Below, piece by piece: positions 43,398 to 53,659 of a stretch of 64,000 nucleotides of DNA. The DNA is from Neoceratodus forsteri (Eukaryota > Chordata > Ceratodontiformes > Ceratodontidae): contig CM057449.1 in assembly GCA_016271365.2 (NCBI GenBank), forward strand, positions 1,569,178,501-1,569,242,500, written 5' to 3'. The notes under the pieces were generated by a model. That model was not told the origin of the DNA. It saw only the letters and a list, made by a program, of their open reading frames with translations, and ran no database searches. The translations under genes and the position numbers were made by a program. The first letter of the stretch is position 1, and each line of letters begins with the position of its first letter.

Positions 43398-44196
43398 GGT
43401 ACAGCATCAGCTTGTTGTTTTCCCTGGAGGAAAACAGGTCCACCAATGGTTTGCCCCAGTGGGAGAACAAACTGTAAGCTACCTCTGGATTGAGAGACCA
43501 CTCGTGGGATGTCTGGCCTATGCAGCTGATAGCATCCGCCAGTTGGTTCGAGGCTCCTGCCACATGGATGGCTAGAAGATCTGCCTCCAACCGGCTTACG
43601 AGGGTCCAGATGCAGAGTGCCTCCTTGCACAGCAGATGAGAGTGTGTGCCGCCCTGTTTGTTGAGGTAGTACATGGTCGTGGTATTGTCCGTCTGGACTT
43701 GAACCACTTGACCCCAGAGCTGAGGAGCGAAAGCCGACAGTGCCAGTCTGACTGCTCTGAGCTCCAACAGGTTGATGTGGCATCGGGACTCTCGGGGGTC
43801 CAGAACCCATGGGCCCTGCTGTCCCCCATGTGGGCTTCCCAGCCCATGAGAGAGGCATCGGTCATAAGAATGACCGTCGGCTCGTGGCGGACAAACGGGA
43901 TCCCTTCCTGCAACCGTTCTGGGGCGGTCCACCATTGGAGAGTGTCCCACATATTCTGGGTTACAGTGATCAGCTGGTCGAATTGACTGTGGCGCTGAGT
44001 CCACTGGGCGGCCAGCTCCCATTGGAGGGGGCGTATGTGCCACCTGGCCCAATGGACCACTGAGGTGCACACCGCCATGTAACCCAGAAGATGCAGAAAG
44101 TCCCGGGCAGGGCGCAAGTGCCCAACCAGAAATGATCGGGCAAAGGAGGAGAGAACCTCCACCTTGTTTGCCGAGAGCTGAGGTCTGGCTTAACAA
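43398..44196 (-). pseudogene. DIRS RNase H domain, copy F
   Basis: The frames 43303-44196 and 43596-44162 split the domain. The second reads TVILMTDASLMGWEAHMGD (first Asp). The first reads CHINLLELRAVRLALSAFAP (Glu), VQVQTDNTTTMYYLNKQGGT (Asp), and LADAISCIGQTSHEWSLN. It then continues into HWGKPLVDLFSSRENNKLML. One frameshift near 43810 lies between first Asp and Glu. The family-4 domain differs from families 1-3 in spacing but keeps all catalytic residues. Confidence 0.82.
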
Positions 44197-44199
44197 GAG

Positions 44200-45000
44200 T
44201 CAAGTTCTGCCCCGATGAAGCCCGTCACTTAAGCAGGCACGAGTTCCGACTTGGCCTCGTTGATCAAGAGGCCGAGTTGGGAGCAGGTTTGTTGAGCCAG
44301 ATCCTGACCCTCCACCCTACTGGAGGGAGGATCCTGCCAACAGCCAGTCATCGAGATAATGGTAGATTCAGATCTCGACGTCAAGATGGGTTGCCACCAC
44401 TGTAATGTACTCCAGTGAAGACCCACGGGGCCGATGACAGGCCGAACGGCATGGCTCGGAACTCGTACAGGGTCCCCTCGACCCTAAAGCGGAGGAACCG
44501 CTGATGGGATGGATGGACGGATTGGGACGTGAAACAACGTGTCCTGTAGATCCAGTGAACAGAATCACATTTCGCTCCAGGGATGGTATGATCTGATTCA
44601 GAGTTACCATCCAGAAGGTGCGGGACCTGAGATATTGATTCAGGTCGTGGAGATCTAGGATGGGGCACCAACCCCCCATCCGCTTGGGCACCAGGAAGTA
44701 CCTGGACACGAAGTCTGGGTCTGTAGGAGGATCTGGCACTGGAGCTATCACCTCCTTGCAGAGGAGCTGAGCTATGTCTCGGAGAGCCGACTGGGTGCAA
44801 GCTGAGATCCTTTCCTCCCAAGGAGCACGGGCTTGGCTGGGAGGGTACTCCTTGAACTCTAGAGGCAGTCCCTGACCGACCACTTCGAGGACCCATCTGT
44901 CCGAAGTGATATCGGACCAGGCGGAATGAAAGTGGTGGAGCCGGCCCCCCACGGGAAGACCCAGAGCTGGCGTGATGAGTGTAGGGGTGGCAACCCCCAA
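44200..45000 (-). pseudogene. DIRS reverse transcriptase, copy F (broken, YLDD intact)
   Basis: The 314-residue frame 44368-45312 holds the N-terminal part: LLCKEVIAPVPDPPTDPDFV, YFLVPKRMGGWCPILDLHDL and FWMVTLNQIIPSLERNVILF. A frameshift near motif A follows. The LPFGLSSAPWVF box and VHPSHQRFLRF lie in 44381-44896. The active site reads HYLDDWLLAGS near 44325-44370 in a third frame, followed by LGLLINEAKSELVPA (44229-44426). Motif A (DLQDTLFHVP-like) is near 44540. Confidence 0.82.
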
Positions 45001-45900
45001 CCCGTCACTGAGCAGGCTTAGAGGAGGAGGAGGAGGCTCCTGGACCTGTGCCTCGGCCTCCTTTACAGGGCTATAAAGGACCTTGCTTGGGCCATGGGTG
45101 CCAAGCTTGAGCCTGCTGCTGCTGCTGCTGCTGGCCTCCTTGATAGGACGGCTGTCTGACCGCAGGGGAAGAATGCTGAAATGGCTTCCTCTTTCTTTTC
45201 TGCTGGTTCTTGCCTGAAGAACCTTTTGCAGATGTAGCATCCAAGGTGGCATTGGACTGCTCGATACGCTGAAGGTGACCGGCCACTCCTGGACCGAACA
45301 GGTCGGTGCCAAGGAAAGGAATGTCAGCTAACTTGTGCTGGGTATCAGCCGGGAAGGAGAATAGCCTCAGCCAGGCCCTGCAGTGAGTGGCCACTGCGGC
45401 TGCTACAGTGCAGGCACAGGAATCCCCGATGTCTAGGCCGTCTGGAGCTGCTGTTTTGCAACAGCACGGCCCTGATCATGGACCTGCTTGACAGTGGTCT
45501 GCATGTCCGCCGGGAGATGAGGGAGAACTTCATCTAATGACCCGAGGAGGGCATGAGAGAAGTGTGCCATAATGACAGCTGAACTGGCCTGACGAAGGCC
45601 TAAGGAAGAGGCCACGTAGACCTTGCGGGCAGAGTGGTCCATATTTTTGGACTCCTTGTCCAGGGGTCGGTCTGTGTCAGCCAAGCTACCAGTACGTCTA
45701 AACACAGAAGTGGTCACCAGGCTCTCGGCCGAAGGGTGTTCTGTGAATCCCAGCAGGGACCACATGGGCACCGCATACTTGCAGGCCATGCGGGCAGATG
45801 GTGCTGGGCAGGAAGCTGGGCACTGCCAGAGCTCAAGGGCCAGGTCAGTGATGTCTTCGGCCACTGGAAAGGCCTCCATCGGGGTATCCCCCCCTTTTCA
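45000..45900 (-). pseudogene. DIRS Gag-like protein, copy F
   Basis: The frame 45433-45879 reads MEAFPVAEDITDLALELWQC, SLADTDRPLDKESKNMDHSA and RKVYVASSLGLRQASSAVIM. The frame 45071-45394 reads MATHCRAWLRLFSFPADTQH, LADIPFLGTDLFGPGVAGHL, and a Lys-rich then Gln-rich tail. The GTDLFGPGV block is the counterpart of GTYLFGPQV in copy B. A frameshift near 45400-45430 separates the two. The Q run (QQQQQQQ) is encoded by a CTG/CAG repeat at about 45113-45134. Confidence 0.75.
45113..45134. repeat. (CTG)n microsatellite in the Gag-like tail of copy F
   Basis: About seven CTG triplets read as poly-Gln on the minus strand. The run is in frame with the Gag-like C-terminal tail. Confidence 0.85.
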
Positions 45901-45904
45901 GGAT

Positions 45905-47425
45905 GTCCGTAAGGGGGTACTCTGCCTTTTTCTGGACAGACTCCAGGGGCATTCCGGTGGATTTGGAGATCAGGTGGAGAATGCCCCGAAAGGAGGAAGG
46001 ACCCTCCTCTAAACCCGCCATTGAGGACTCATCATCCCCAGGATGGGAGTGCAGTCCTGTGACGTCAGAGTCCGAGGAGTCGTGGTACAACGGTCTCCCT
46101 CCTAGGTCCCCTTCAATCCGCTGGCGGCGGTCAGGGATAACCATAATGGACAGACATCAGGGAAGCCCGGTGTCTGCATGGTCCTCTTTCGAGGGAGCCC
46201 TTCCCTGAGGATGCTTAAGAGGTGGTTCCACCAGAATCGGTGGAAAGACCGAGATGGGCCAAGCTGGCCCTGAGGGTGGGAGAACCGAAGTCTTCGGTTC
46301 CGGAGGGGTCGGCGTCAGCCCAGGAGGTGGTAGCCAGGTGATGGCCAGGGTAGATGGCAGAGCCAGCTTTTGCCTGGTCAAAATCAGCTGTTGCCACATA
46401 AGATCCTCATAGCATTGACAGAGTTTCCTTTGAAGCCTCTCCTCGTCTGAGGAGGATGAGGATCTGTGGCAATGCCTCTTTTTAGAGTGCTTATGACTCT
46501 TTTTCGGTCGTCTGACCGAAGGGGTTCTGGACCTCGACTGAGATCGGGCTGGCCGGCTTGGTCGATCGGGAGACGCCGGGTTAGGCGAAAACTGAGGGTC
46601 CGGAACTGTTTCCTCAATGGTGACACCAGCGGGCTGGATCTCCTCATCAGGAAAGACAAGGACTGGAGTCCTTTCAAAAGAATCATTGACCAGAGTCGGC
46701 GAAATAGGGTCAATTAGGTTGAGAGAAATCTCAACCTCGTCGGCCACTTCCTTGGTCTCTTGGCCAGACGGAAGATCTGTGAAGCCGGTGGCTGAGGATG
46801 TGATCTTGAGCGAGGTTCTGGGACTCAGACATTTCTCGGTCCCAAGAACGTCTTCATTTGGACGAAGACTTCGGGTCCTTATCCCTCTTCCGAGGGCGGG
46901 AGGAGTGCGAGCCCGAGGGCGCCTCACCCCTAGTGGGGAGAGACTGGCACAACTCCTTGCAGGAGCCCAAAAAGGTGGAACCGAGGTTCAGAGGAACAAA
47001 AATGCTCCGATTGGCTGAAGCTTGAGCCGCTTCCTCCTCGAAAGCCTTCATTTGCTCCAACTGATCAGTGGATCAGCAGCCGCGGAATCCACCCATCTCG
47101 CCTCCTTTGATTTCACTGGTGGATTCCTTTTCTCCAGTCTCCCCAATTTTAAGCACGTCAAGCGGTCGTCCAGGACGTTGGAATGGAAGGCCAGGCAGAA
47201 CGTGCAAGTGGAGGTGTTATATCCGACACCTAGGCAGTAGATGCACGTTAGGTGGGGATCGGTGCACATCTTCTGGCCGCAGGAGCAACGGTGAAATCTG
47301 GGAGCAGATTTATCCTCCATGTCCGATGCACTACTATTGGAGTCATTAACTCGAACGAGTTTTAAGGTAAGTTGCGGTAAAAACTGATGCTTTGAATCCA
47401 GGGCCCACGAATTGCTGTGAAGCAT
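45905..47425 (-). pseudogene. 5' coding region of DIRS copy F with a zinc-type motif and an SR-rich segment
   Basis: The frame 47048-47425 carries HLTCIYCLGVGYNTSTCTFC, then LAFHSNVLDDRLTCLKLGRL, a C-x2-C-L-G...C-x2-C pattern related to copies E and G. The His is replaced by Tyr. The 256-residue frame 46157-46927 carries an acidic part, SRPARSQSRSRTPSVRRPKK, SHKHSKKRHCHRSSSSSDEE and a Pro-rich tail (PPPGLTPTPPEPK). A helix-like LCQCYEDLMWQQLILTRQKL follows the Ser run. A frame shift near 46930-47050 separates the two. Confidence 0.62.
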
Positions 47426-47830
47426 GAGGGAACCTGTATCTTCCAGCAGAAAGGAAGATCTGGCGTCATGGGGTGGAGCCGAGGTTTATACTACCCAGGT
47501 GGGTGGGAAAAGCCAGCTTGAAGACTTCCGGCAAGATTAAAAGGGGAAAGGGACATGCCAAGAAGTGTGGATGAACAACATATCCATGCACCTAGAAGAC
47601 AATACTTTCACATTACCTTGGGACTGTCATACAGTTCAGCACAGTACCCATCTATGCTCTCAGAGTACTTCAGTCTGTAATGACTGTTTACCCCCTATTT
47701 CACTCTGGTTACTACAACTCAGATATTTCATATGTAATATCAGGCACCCATCAATAGGGATCGTTTCAGCACCCATCACTTGGCATTGTTTCAGAACTCA
47801 TCTCTTCGCATCGTTTCAGCCCCTATCAAT

Positions 47831-48050
47831 TGGCATCGTTTCAGCCCTGTGCACCCACTATGGTACCTTCATCAGTACAGTAAAAAAGAGGAAGTAATAT
47901 ACAGCAGTTTTATGCTGACTTCTGGCTACCTCCATACCCATCACTTGGCATTGTTTCAGCCCTTTGCACCCCTATCGTACCTTCATCAGTACATTAAAAA
48001 AGAGGACATAATACACAGCAGTTTTATGCTGACTTCTAGCTTCCTCCATC
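47831..48050. repeat. Two tandem copies of a 114-bp unit
   Basis: Blocks recur with 114-bp spacing, for example TACCTTCATCAGTAC at 47864 and 47978, and CAGCAGTTTTATGCTGACTT in both. A GGCATCGTTTCAGCCC-like 24-bp motif is repeated further to the left, at about 47762-47835. Confidence 0.85.
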
Positions 48051-48362
48051 TAGCTATCGGCAGCCATACAAGCCTATACCACAACTTTCTCTGGGGCGAG
48101 TTGTACCCAGCTCTAACCCCATTCGAACACGTTGTTTCCACTCAGGGGGCCCAATCATAGGTTCCACCCCATACCTAGATCCTCCATGACCCTAGGTTCC
48201 TCATTTTATATCATACAGTACAGACATTTCTTTTATGTTATACATTTCTTGTAATCGTTTCATACATTTCGTTTATCCATTTCCCTTTCATACATTTTCT
48301 TGTAGACAAGGAACCTTCTTATGCTGAACATCAACTAGCCAGTTCCTAACTCCAAAACCTTT

Positions 48363-48455
48363 GGGGTTTACTTTCAACCCTTAACTGTAACATACCAGGG
48401 GTTTCCTTTCAACCCTTATTTGTAACATACCAGGAGTTGCCTTTCAACCCTTACA
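48363..48455. repeat. Three tandem copies of a unit of about 40 bp
   Basis: TTTCAACCCTTA and GTAACATACCAGG alternate three times in the Gypsy-like leader. The region is non-coding. Confidence 0.8.
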
Positions 48456-49067
48456 CCATTCTGGTACCAACTGACTGTACTCAGCACCAGCCTTGAGCTA
48501 TATTCATTTTAACCATTACAGGTTTCATACATTTCATCCCATATCACATGGGGTTCAAAAGATGGGAAAGTCCCTTCAGCCACCATGGTGTCTTCCCTGT
48601 TGCATGCAGTCTTCACCCCAGTATGCATATATCCTGAAACAGTCTTACCTGGGGCCTTCATCTCGTTGTCCTCCAAGTAGCAGTAGCCCAGAAAAATGGG
48701 CAACAATGGAATCTCAAAAGTGGCTGGCAACAAAGGTTCCATCAGGGGGTCCTCCTCTTCTAGAACCCATGAATCCTGGTCCTCTGCCTTCACCATGAAA
48801 TCTTCCAGTTGGGAACAGTCCATCAGCACCTGGCAGCGGTGCTCTGCCTCCGTATTCCACTGAACTCCAATCCAGGCAATAGTTCCTCTCCAGTTCTCCT
48901 CACGTGGGCTCTGGTATGCACACTGGTAAGCCCCTCCTCCTTCAACAGATACTTGGCATCCACGAGATCCTGGAGGTATGCCATCCTGCTCTTTGCCCCC
49001 ATGTCTGGATACCAGGGCTGGTATCTGGGTACTGGTCTCCCCCTTGTTTCTTTGGACAACCAGTACT

Positions 49068-49085
49068 ATCCCACTTCTAGAACCA
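49068..49085 (-). promoter_or_regulatory. tRNA primer-binding site of the Gypsy-like element, probably tRNA-Leu
   Basis: The minus strand reads TGGTTCTAGAAGTGGGAT, starting four bases after the 5' LTR. From general knowledge of vertebrate leucine tRNAs ending ...CCCACTTCTGGTACCA, about 16 of 18 positions would pair. This is an inference from memory of the tRNA 3' end, not from a search. Confidence 0.6.
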
Positions 49086-49089
49086 AGTT

Positions 49090-50505
49090 TGTCACAGCAT
49101 GTGGGAATAAACTTCAAATGAGGCAAATTTACAGGTTTAAAACACACCGTGGTGTGATGTTTATTTTTCTAAAGTTAGAAAAATACATGAAAACAAAAAA
49201 ATTACAAAGAAAATAACTACTTAACATCAGTAGTTTCTCACATAATACAGTCCTGGATCTTAGTGCTCCTAAGACCCTTTTCATATGTATTCAACAGCTT
49301 GTCTACAGTAGCACCTCTCTCCTTCACTCTCAAGACTGTACTCTACTGGACTGACCTAAAGTGAACTCAGTGAAGAGGTTTTCTATCTTTTGGTGGGGTC
49401 AGCTGTTTAAGCCCTTTCTGTATATACATGTCTGGACATGTTGTTTCAAAACCAAGGGGGGGGGGTTGTTTCAGGGGACTTCCTGGTTCAGTTAAAGGTA
49501 CAGTGTTTATCTCCACAGATACTGACTCTCTCTATCTCTGATCCCCAGTGACTAAGCACTTATATAAAGCATACCACCTTATACAGTAACAGGTTTATAG
49601 TGTGAATTTATGAAAATACCTTAAAGCAGCAGTATTTGTTAGTCAGTGAAAAATTCATCATATAGTTTGTTTAGCATAAATGTATTTCTAACAAGCTAAG
49701 ATTCATGCTCAGTGTATTTTTTGTTTTCTCATGTGTGTTAAGACATTTTTTTATAGCTGCTCTTGTAATTAACGACTCATGTCATTAAAGATGATTGCCA
49801 TTCACCATTTTTTTAAAATCTCTTCCCCTGGTGTTACTTGTTGAATGTGCATGCTAGATTTATGCTGTAGTTGCATTAGGATAATTCTTCCACATTTTTG
49901 ATAGTAAACAGCACAAAATATTTACTTTTTTTCATGGTGGGTGTGGCAACTTTAAAAACTTCAAGACCCATATCTTGGTTCAGGAATGAAAGAAAATGAA
50001 AAGAAAAATGTGTATCTTGATATTTATACAAGACAAACCTTATTACTGAAAAATGTGTATGTTTATTAACAAGCACTGCTGCTTTAAGGATTTCTTATAA
50101 CTATACTAATCATGAAATTATTATTGTCTTATATGGCTTCTGAATCTTTTTTATTTAAAAAAGCATTAACTGTATTTATTCCTATTTAAAATAGCCTTCA
50201 TGTTTTTTGTACACAAAATGTACTTATGCACTTTACACAACACCTCTCCGGGTGTTTGGCATCATTCCAGGGACTGGATGGATGGATGGAAATGGAAAAA
50301 GAATGAAAAGAGAGAACCAGTAGGAAGATTATTAGGGATAGTAAAGAGCTACACAAGGTGGCCAATCTAGGGTTAGGGGGGAAAAAACAAAAGCAAAGAG
50401 AAAAGCGTTAACTGTTGCACAACAGAAGTTTTGGTAGCTAGGAAATAAGGAGATAGAAAAGTGGTCCATCAGCCACAGCCAAGGGTGTAGCCTAACTACG
50501 CCACA
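49090..50505 (-). repeat. 5' LTR of the Gypsy-like element, interrupted by a TTAA MITE
   Basis: LTR parts 49090-49624 and 50088-50505 match the other LTR. A 459-bp insertion sits at 49625-50083, exactly where the other LTR has its 2.8-kb insertion. The LTR ends CCACA and is followed by the TCACA target duplication. The TATA-like box of the other LTR reads TTTTCTAT here (about 49380), so it is mutated. Confidence 0.85.
49625..50083. mobile_element. 459-bp TTAA-type MITE in the 5' LTR
   Basis: The insert is flanked by TTAA at 49621-49624 and 50084-50087. Its ends AGCAGCAGT and ACTGCTGCT form a short terminal inverted repeat. There is no coding capacity. The ends and interior are unrelated to the 2.8-kb element in the other LTR. 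TTAA targets suggest the piggyBac or Kolobok superfamilies. Confidence 0.75.
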
Positions 50506-50748
50506 TCACATATATTTTATAACCGAAGATATGCAAGGGGAAAGAAACCAGAAACAGCAAGTGAAGGCAGAGAGCTAGCGAGAAGGGGGGAAAATCACAA
50601 GACCATCAAAGTGATCATTTCCTAGGTCTCATGAGAACATCTGGTTGCACAACCAGACAGAGACAGAAAAGAAGAGGATAGAACAGATACTTGCATTTAA
50701 CCCTTTCTGCTTAACAAATGGGTCAGGGCCTTATTCAGCCCTGTCACA
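50506..50748 (-). mobile_element. Probable solo LTR, right part
   Basis: Non-LINE sequence lies between the Gypsy-like element and the resumption of L1 coding near 50749. It ends ...CCTGTCACA. On the minus strand it would be the LTR start (TGTGACAGGG) with a TATA-like GTTATAAAATA at about 50513-50523. It pairs with 31414-31896 across the nested element. Confidence 0.45.
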
Positions 50749-51790
50749 AACCTCATACCTCGGCAGTCCTTCTCCACTCTCAGGGATGACATTATTATGG
50801 TCCTTTCTTCCCCTCCTCCCAGCTAATTATCGCCCCATCTCCTTAACTCGGATGCCAAGATATTGGCAAAGGCTTTAGTACATCGGTCAGATTCTATCCT
50901 TCCCTCTGATTCACTCTACCCAGGCAGGGTTTGTACATGGGCACTTGAATTCTGACCACCTCAGATCCCTGGTATACACTTTGTATACAGCTCATGCCTC
51001 CACCACTCCATCCAAAGTGGTTGCTATAGATTTTGAAAAGGTGGTTGACTCAGTGGAGTGGTGTTTTCTCTTAAAGTGTTCAGGCACATGGGTTTTGGGT
51101 TGGCTTTCCTTGGCTGGATGCAGACCCTGTACTCTTCTCCACTGGCATGGGTGCTGACTACACATTCTCTCTCCTGATTTATAGTTATACAAGGGGCCTA
51201 GATAGGGATGCCCACTATCCCACCTGTTGTTCATTCTGGTGACTGAGCCCCTGGCCACTGCAATTAGAGAGATTCTGTGTCTCCAGGGAATAGCAATAGG
51301 CACAGAAACCAATTCCACTCTGCTTTATGTGAACAATTTCTTGGTCCTACTGGCAGATGCCCTGGTGGGCATTCAACCCTTGCTATCTCTATGAGAATCT
51401 GTAACACTTACTGGTCTCAAAATGAACTTGTCCAAGATTGAAATACTGCCTTTCCACTCTAGCTGTCCTCAGTCCGCTCTCCTCCATAGGGCTCTGTTGC
51501 TCTCCTCTTTCATCACAATACCCGGGGATACAGGTTACTCCAGACCTCTCTCAGCTCTATGAGCTAACCTTGTTCCCCTCTTGAAAAAGCTGCAAGAGGA
51601 CTGTAAAAGATGGCAGGGTCTCTCCTTGTCGATGGTGGGGTAAACTGCAGCCATCAAGCTACATTAGCCCCGAAATGTATGCACCGTTTGGCTCACCTGC
51701 CTAATGTGATCCCTAAGTTCTGGTTCACCGAAATAGATGCCCTTCTTGGGAATTTACTATGGGAAGGCTACTTGATATGTAAAGGTCCTG
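50749..51790 (+). pseudogene. L1-like LINE ORF2 reverse transcriptase, second piece
   Basis: Plus-strand fragments give PANYRPISLT (about 50817-50846), HLNSDHLRSLVYTLYTAHA, VVAIDFEKVVDSVEWCFL (motif A, about 51018-51070), GCPLSHLLFILVTEPLATAI (about 51200-51260) and TLLYVNNFLVLLADAL. The active site YADD is YVNN, so both aspartates are lost. Farther on, NVIPKFWFTEIDALLGNLLW matches the L1-clade region after RT. Frames change at least six times. It continues the piece at 31150-31413. Confidence 0.75.
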
Positions 51791-52309
51791 TATATCAGTG
51801 GCACAGTATGTGTTAATACCATCATGACGGTGAGCAATTTTTAGGTGTAAATAATTAGGGCACTTTTTATCACACATGGTCTGGTTTATTTGCTTTTGTT
51901 GATGAAAGACTTTTTAATTAGCTTGCACCCCCTGCTTTGGATTTCTACTAATGAATTAATGAGCAGGTGCAATGGGGGTGTGCAGCCTATGAAGATGCAG
52001 TAGCTTTGTAGTTCTGAGGTATTATTTACTGAATTTACATTGTGATTTATTGTTGTAGTGATTGTTTATATTTATGATCGTATGTGTAAATGTGGGTTTC
52101 TGTTTTTGGTACTCACTTTACATTTTTCACGTGGAACTTCATGAATATTCATTAAACACTACATTTAATGGAAGTGGGTTCATCTCAACACTGCCCTATG
52201 ATGAAGCCAAGCCTTTATAAGCACTATGTAGGCGTGTTGAGCATCCGTGTGGTTACAATAAAATGACATTTTTGTCCAAGTCAGGTGGTATGCGCACCTC
52301 TTTTTTTTG
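51791..52309 (+). mobile_element. Unclassified retroelement-like insertion inside the L1-like LINE
   Basis: This non-coding stretch interrupts the LINE coding sequence. It ends with a run of eight T after GCGCACCTC. The block TGATGAAGCCAAGCC ... GCGTGTTGAGCATCC ... AATAAAATGACATTTTTGTCC resembles 3' regions of short amphibian repeats, but I could not assign a family or a target duplication. Confidence 0.4.
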
Positions 52310-53272
52310 TAATCTCTATACTCAATATAGCCTGGCCAAATTACAAACTCACTGGAGGCGGGGTGTGGAACCTTCCCTGGTTATACGGTAGCATCTCTAC
52401 TTCTAGAGCTCGAATGTGCCGTTGCTTCTCAACTACCACACCCACTTCCCCTCTCTGGCTTTGCATGGAATTTGACATCATGGAGTCGGTGACTCCCACG
52501 GTGTGTTTGTACTCATCTCTGTCCTTGACTGTCAAAGCACTGCTCCATGATTGAAGCTTCTCTCACCATGTGGAAGATTTTATATAAAATGGTATAAGCC
52601 ACCTTGTCTCGCCCATCCATGGCAACAATCTGGTGCAACCAAGACATTGTGGTGAACTGCACAAATATTAAGTGGGTTGTTTGGCTCAGTAAAGAAGTTT
52701 GTCTGATGACCTTTCTCCCTGGACATGTCCCACACGGACTCTTTCTGTGGCCTGAAAGACAGATTTGGGATTCCCCAGCATGACTGCTGGTGTTATTTGT
52801 AAATATGCAATTCAGTATCCTATTTCCTGTGCCATTCCCCTAATACCGTCCCTCTATGTCCTAACTTGCCCTTGCCTCACTGGACTAGTGTACAATGGGG
52901 CAGAGCAGCAAGATACATGCTTGTGTTAGGAACGCAATCCCACATCAGATGGGGAAAGCACTTTAATGATGGAGTGAGGCCTGGAAGGCCTGCCAGACAA
53001 TAAAAGCCTCCTTTTCCAAATAATGTATTACATTATTGGTACAACTTGCTGGTACAATTGAAGGTGATGGGCCACCTGTCTCATGACCTGTGTTGGGGGT
53101 ATGACCAACCACATGGCAACCTGCCTCACATTCTTTGGTTCTGTCCATCACGGATATCATTTTAGGAGAACATCCATGAGACCTGTTCAAAGGTTCTTGG
53201 CCAGAGCTTCCCACACTACCCACGGCTGTACCTGCTGGGGCTTCCTCCACGAGGTATAGAGTAGAGGTGAAA
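52310..53272 (+). pseudogene. L1-like LINE ORF2 C-terminal part, third piece
   Basis: Translation gives stretches such as YSLAKLQTHWRRGVEPSLVI and HGVGDSHGVFVLISVLDCQS. Near 53090-53240 a C-terminal zinc-type region reads CWGYDQPHGNLPHILWFCPS, then HETCSKVLGQSFPHYPRLYL. The C...H...C pattern is typical of the ORF2 C-terminus in L1-clade LINEs. The LINE is cut at 53272 by the left end of DIRS copy H. Confidence 0.62.
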
Positions 53273-53659
53273 AGTACAGTTACGTAAAAACTTACCATAA
53301 CAGTAGATCTTCGAGAGAATCTCTTTCATCAGGCCACACCTATGGCACTATAGCCGTCAGGTGCCAGGACCATACAAAACTTTTCTGCTAGCAGTCCACT
53401 AGGGGCCACCCATGGGTATGACTTATGTCGACGTCCTCTTTATATAAATAAGGGCAGCCCCGCACACTTCTCAGCCCCTTGCCGGAGATCATACTCAACA
53501 GGACCTTCTCCTGGGGAACCAAGAGAGAGCTGAATGTTCCCGCTATCAGGCAAGATAGAAAACAGCAGGTAGACCATCCGGGGTTGGGGGGAGGAGAGAG
53601 AGAGAGAGAAAGGAGCAAAGGAGCTCTGAGTCCAAGGGGGACAGAGGGTGGGACAGCAT

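Larger units (their letters stand above)
35773..47599 (-). mobile_element. DIRS-type retrotransposon, copy F (family 4), split by copy G
   Basis: The left end is AGAACAGGTTACTCACC and the right end ...GCACCTAGAAGA. Removing copy G (36007-41911) leaves about 5.9 kb. The internal complementary region runs from 35992 to 42000 and is joined between 41960 and 41961, with G inserted within it. ITRs share the GAAGTCTTCAAGCTGGCT block and the CCCACCTGGGTGG-type block (35860-35940 against 47460-47530). Minus-strand gene order is 5' zinc-motif region, Gag-like, RT, RNase H and recombinase. Reading frames are longer than in families 1 and 2. It is inserted in the internal part of the Gypsy-like element. 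Confidence 0.87.
47600..49089 (-). other. Internal 5' region of the Gypsy-like element (leader and possible gag start)
   Basis: This lies between DIRS copy F and the high-coordinate LTR. The minus-strand frames 48823-49059 (78 residues, with MAYLQDLVDAKYLLKEEGL) and 48509-49147 (212 residues, starting inside the LTR) overlap in different frames, so a frameshifted short protein is possible. I recognise no capsid, zinc knuckle, protease or RT. Tandem repeats occupy 47831-48050 and 48363-48455. Confidence 0.5.
31897..50505 (-). mobile_element. Gypsy-like LTR retrotransposon with two LTRs, heavily invaded and lacking pol
   Basis: Direct LTRs lie at 31897-35576 and 49090-50505, both TGTCACAGCATGTGGG...CCACA as read on the plus strand. 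A perfect 5-bp target duplication TCACA flanks the element (31892-31896 and 50506-50510). The element reads on the minus strand. A primer-binding site lies at 49068-49085 beside the high-coordinate LTR, and a purine tract (35577-35590) beside the low-coordinate LTR. Own internal sequence is only 35577-35772 plus 47600-49089, about 1.7 kb. The rest is DIRS copies F and G. No protease, RT or integrase is seen, so it is non-autonomous or deleted. The family is inferred from the 5-bp duplication and the PBS, not from proteins. Confidence 0.82.

Noticed and set aside
46157..46927. SR-rich 256-residue frame as a host splicing-factor exon
   Set aside because: It lies within DIRS copy F between its zinc-motif and Gag-like regions, and other families have a basic/Ser-rich segment in the same place.
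48509..49147. A 212-residue minus-strand frame as a complete Gypsy gag gene
   Set aside because: Its start codon lies inside the LTR, past the expected primer-binding site, and no capsid or zinc-knuckle motif is visible. A second overlapping frame fits the same region equally well.
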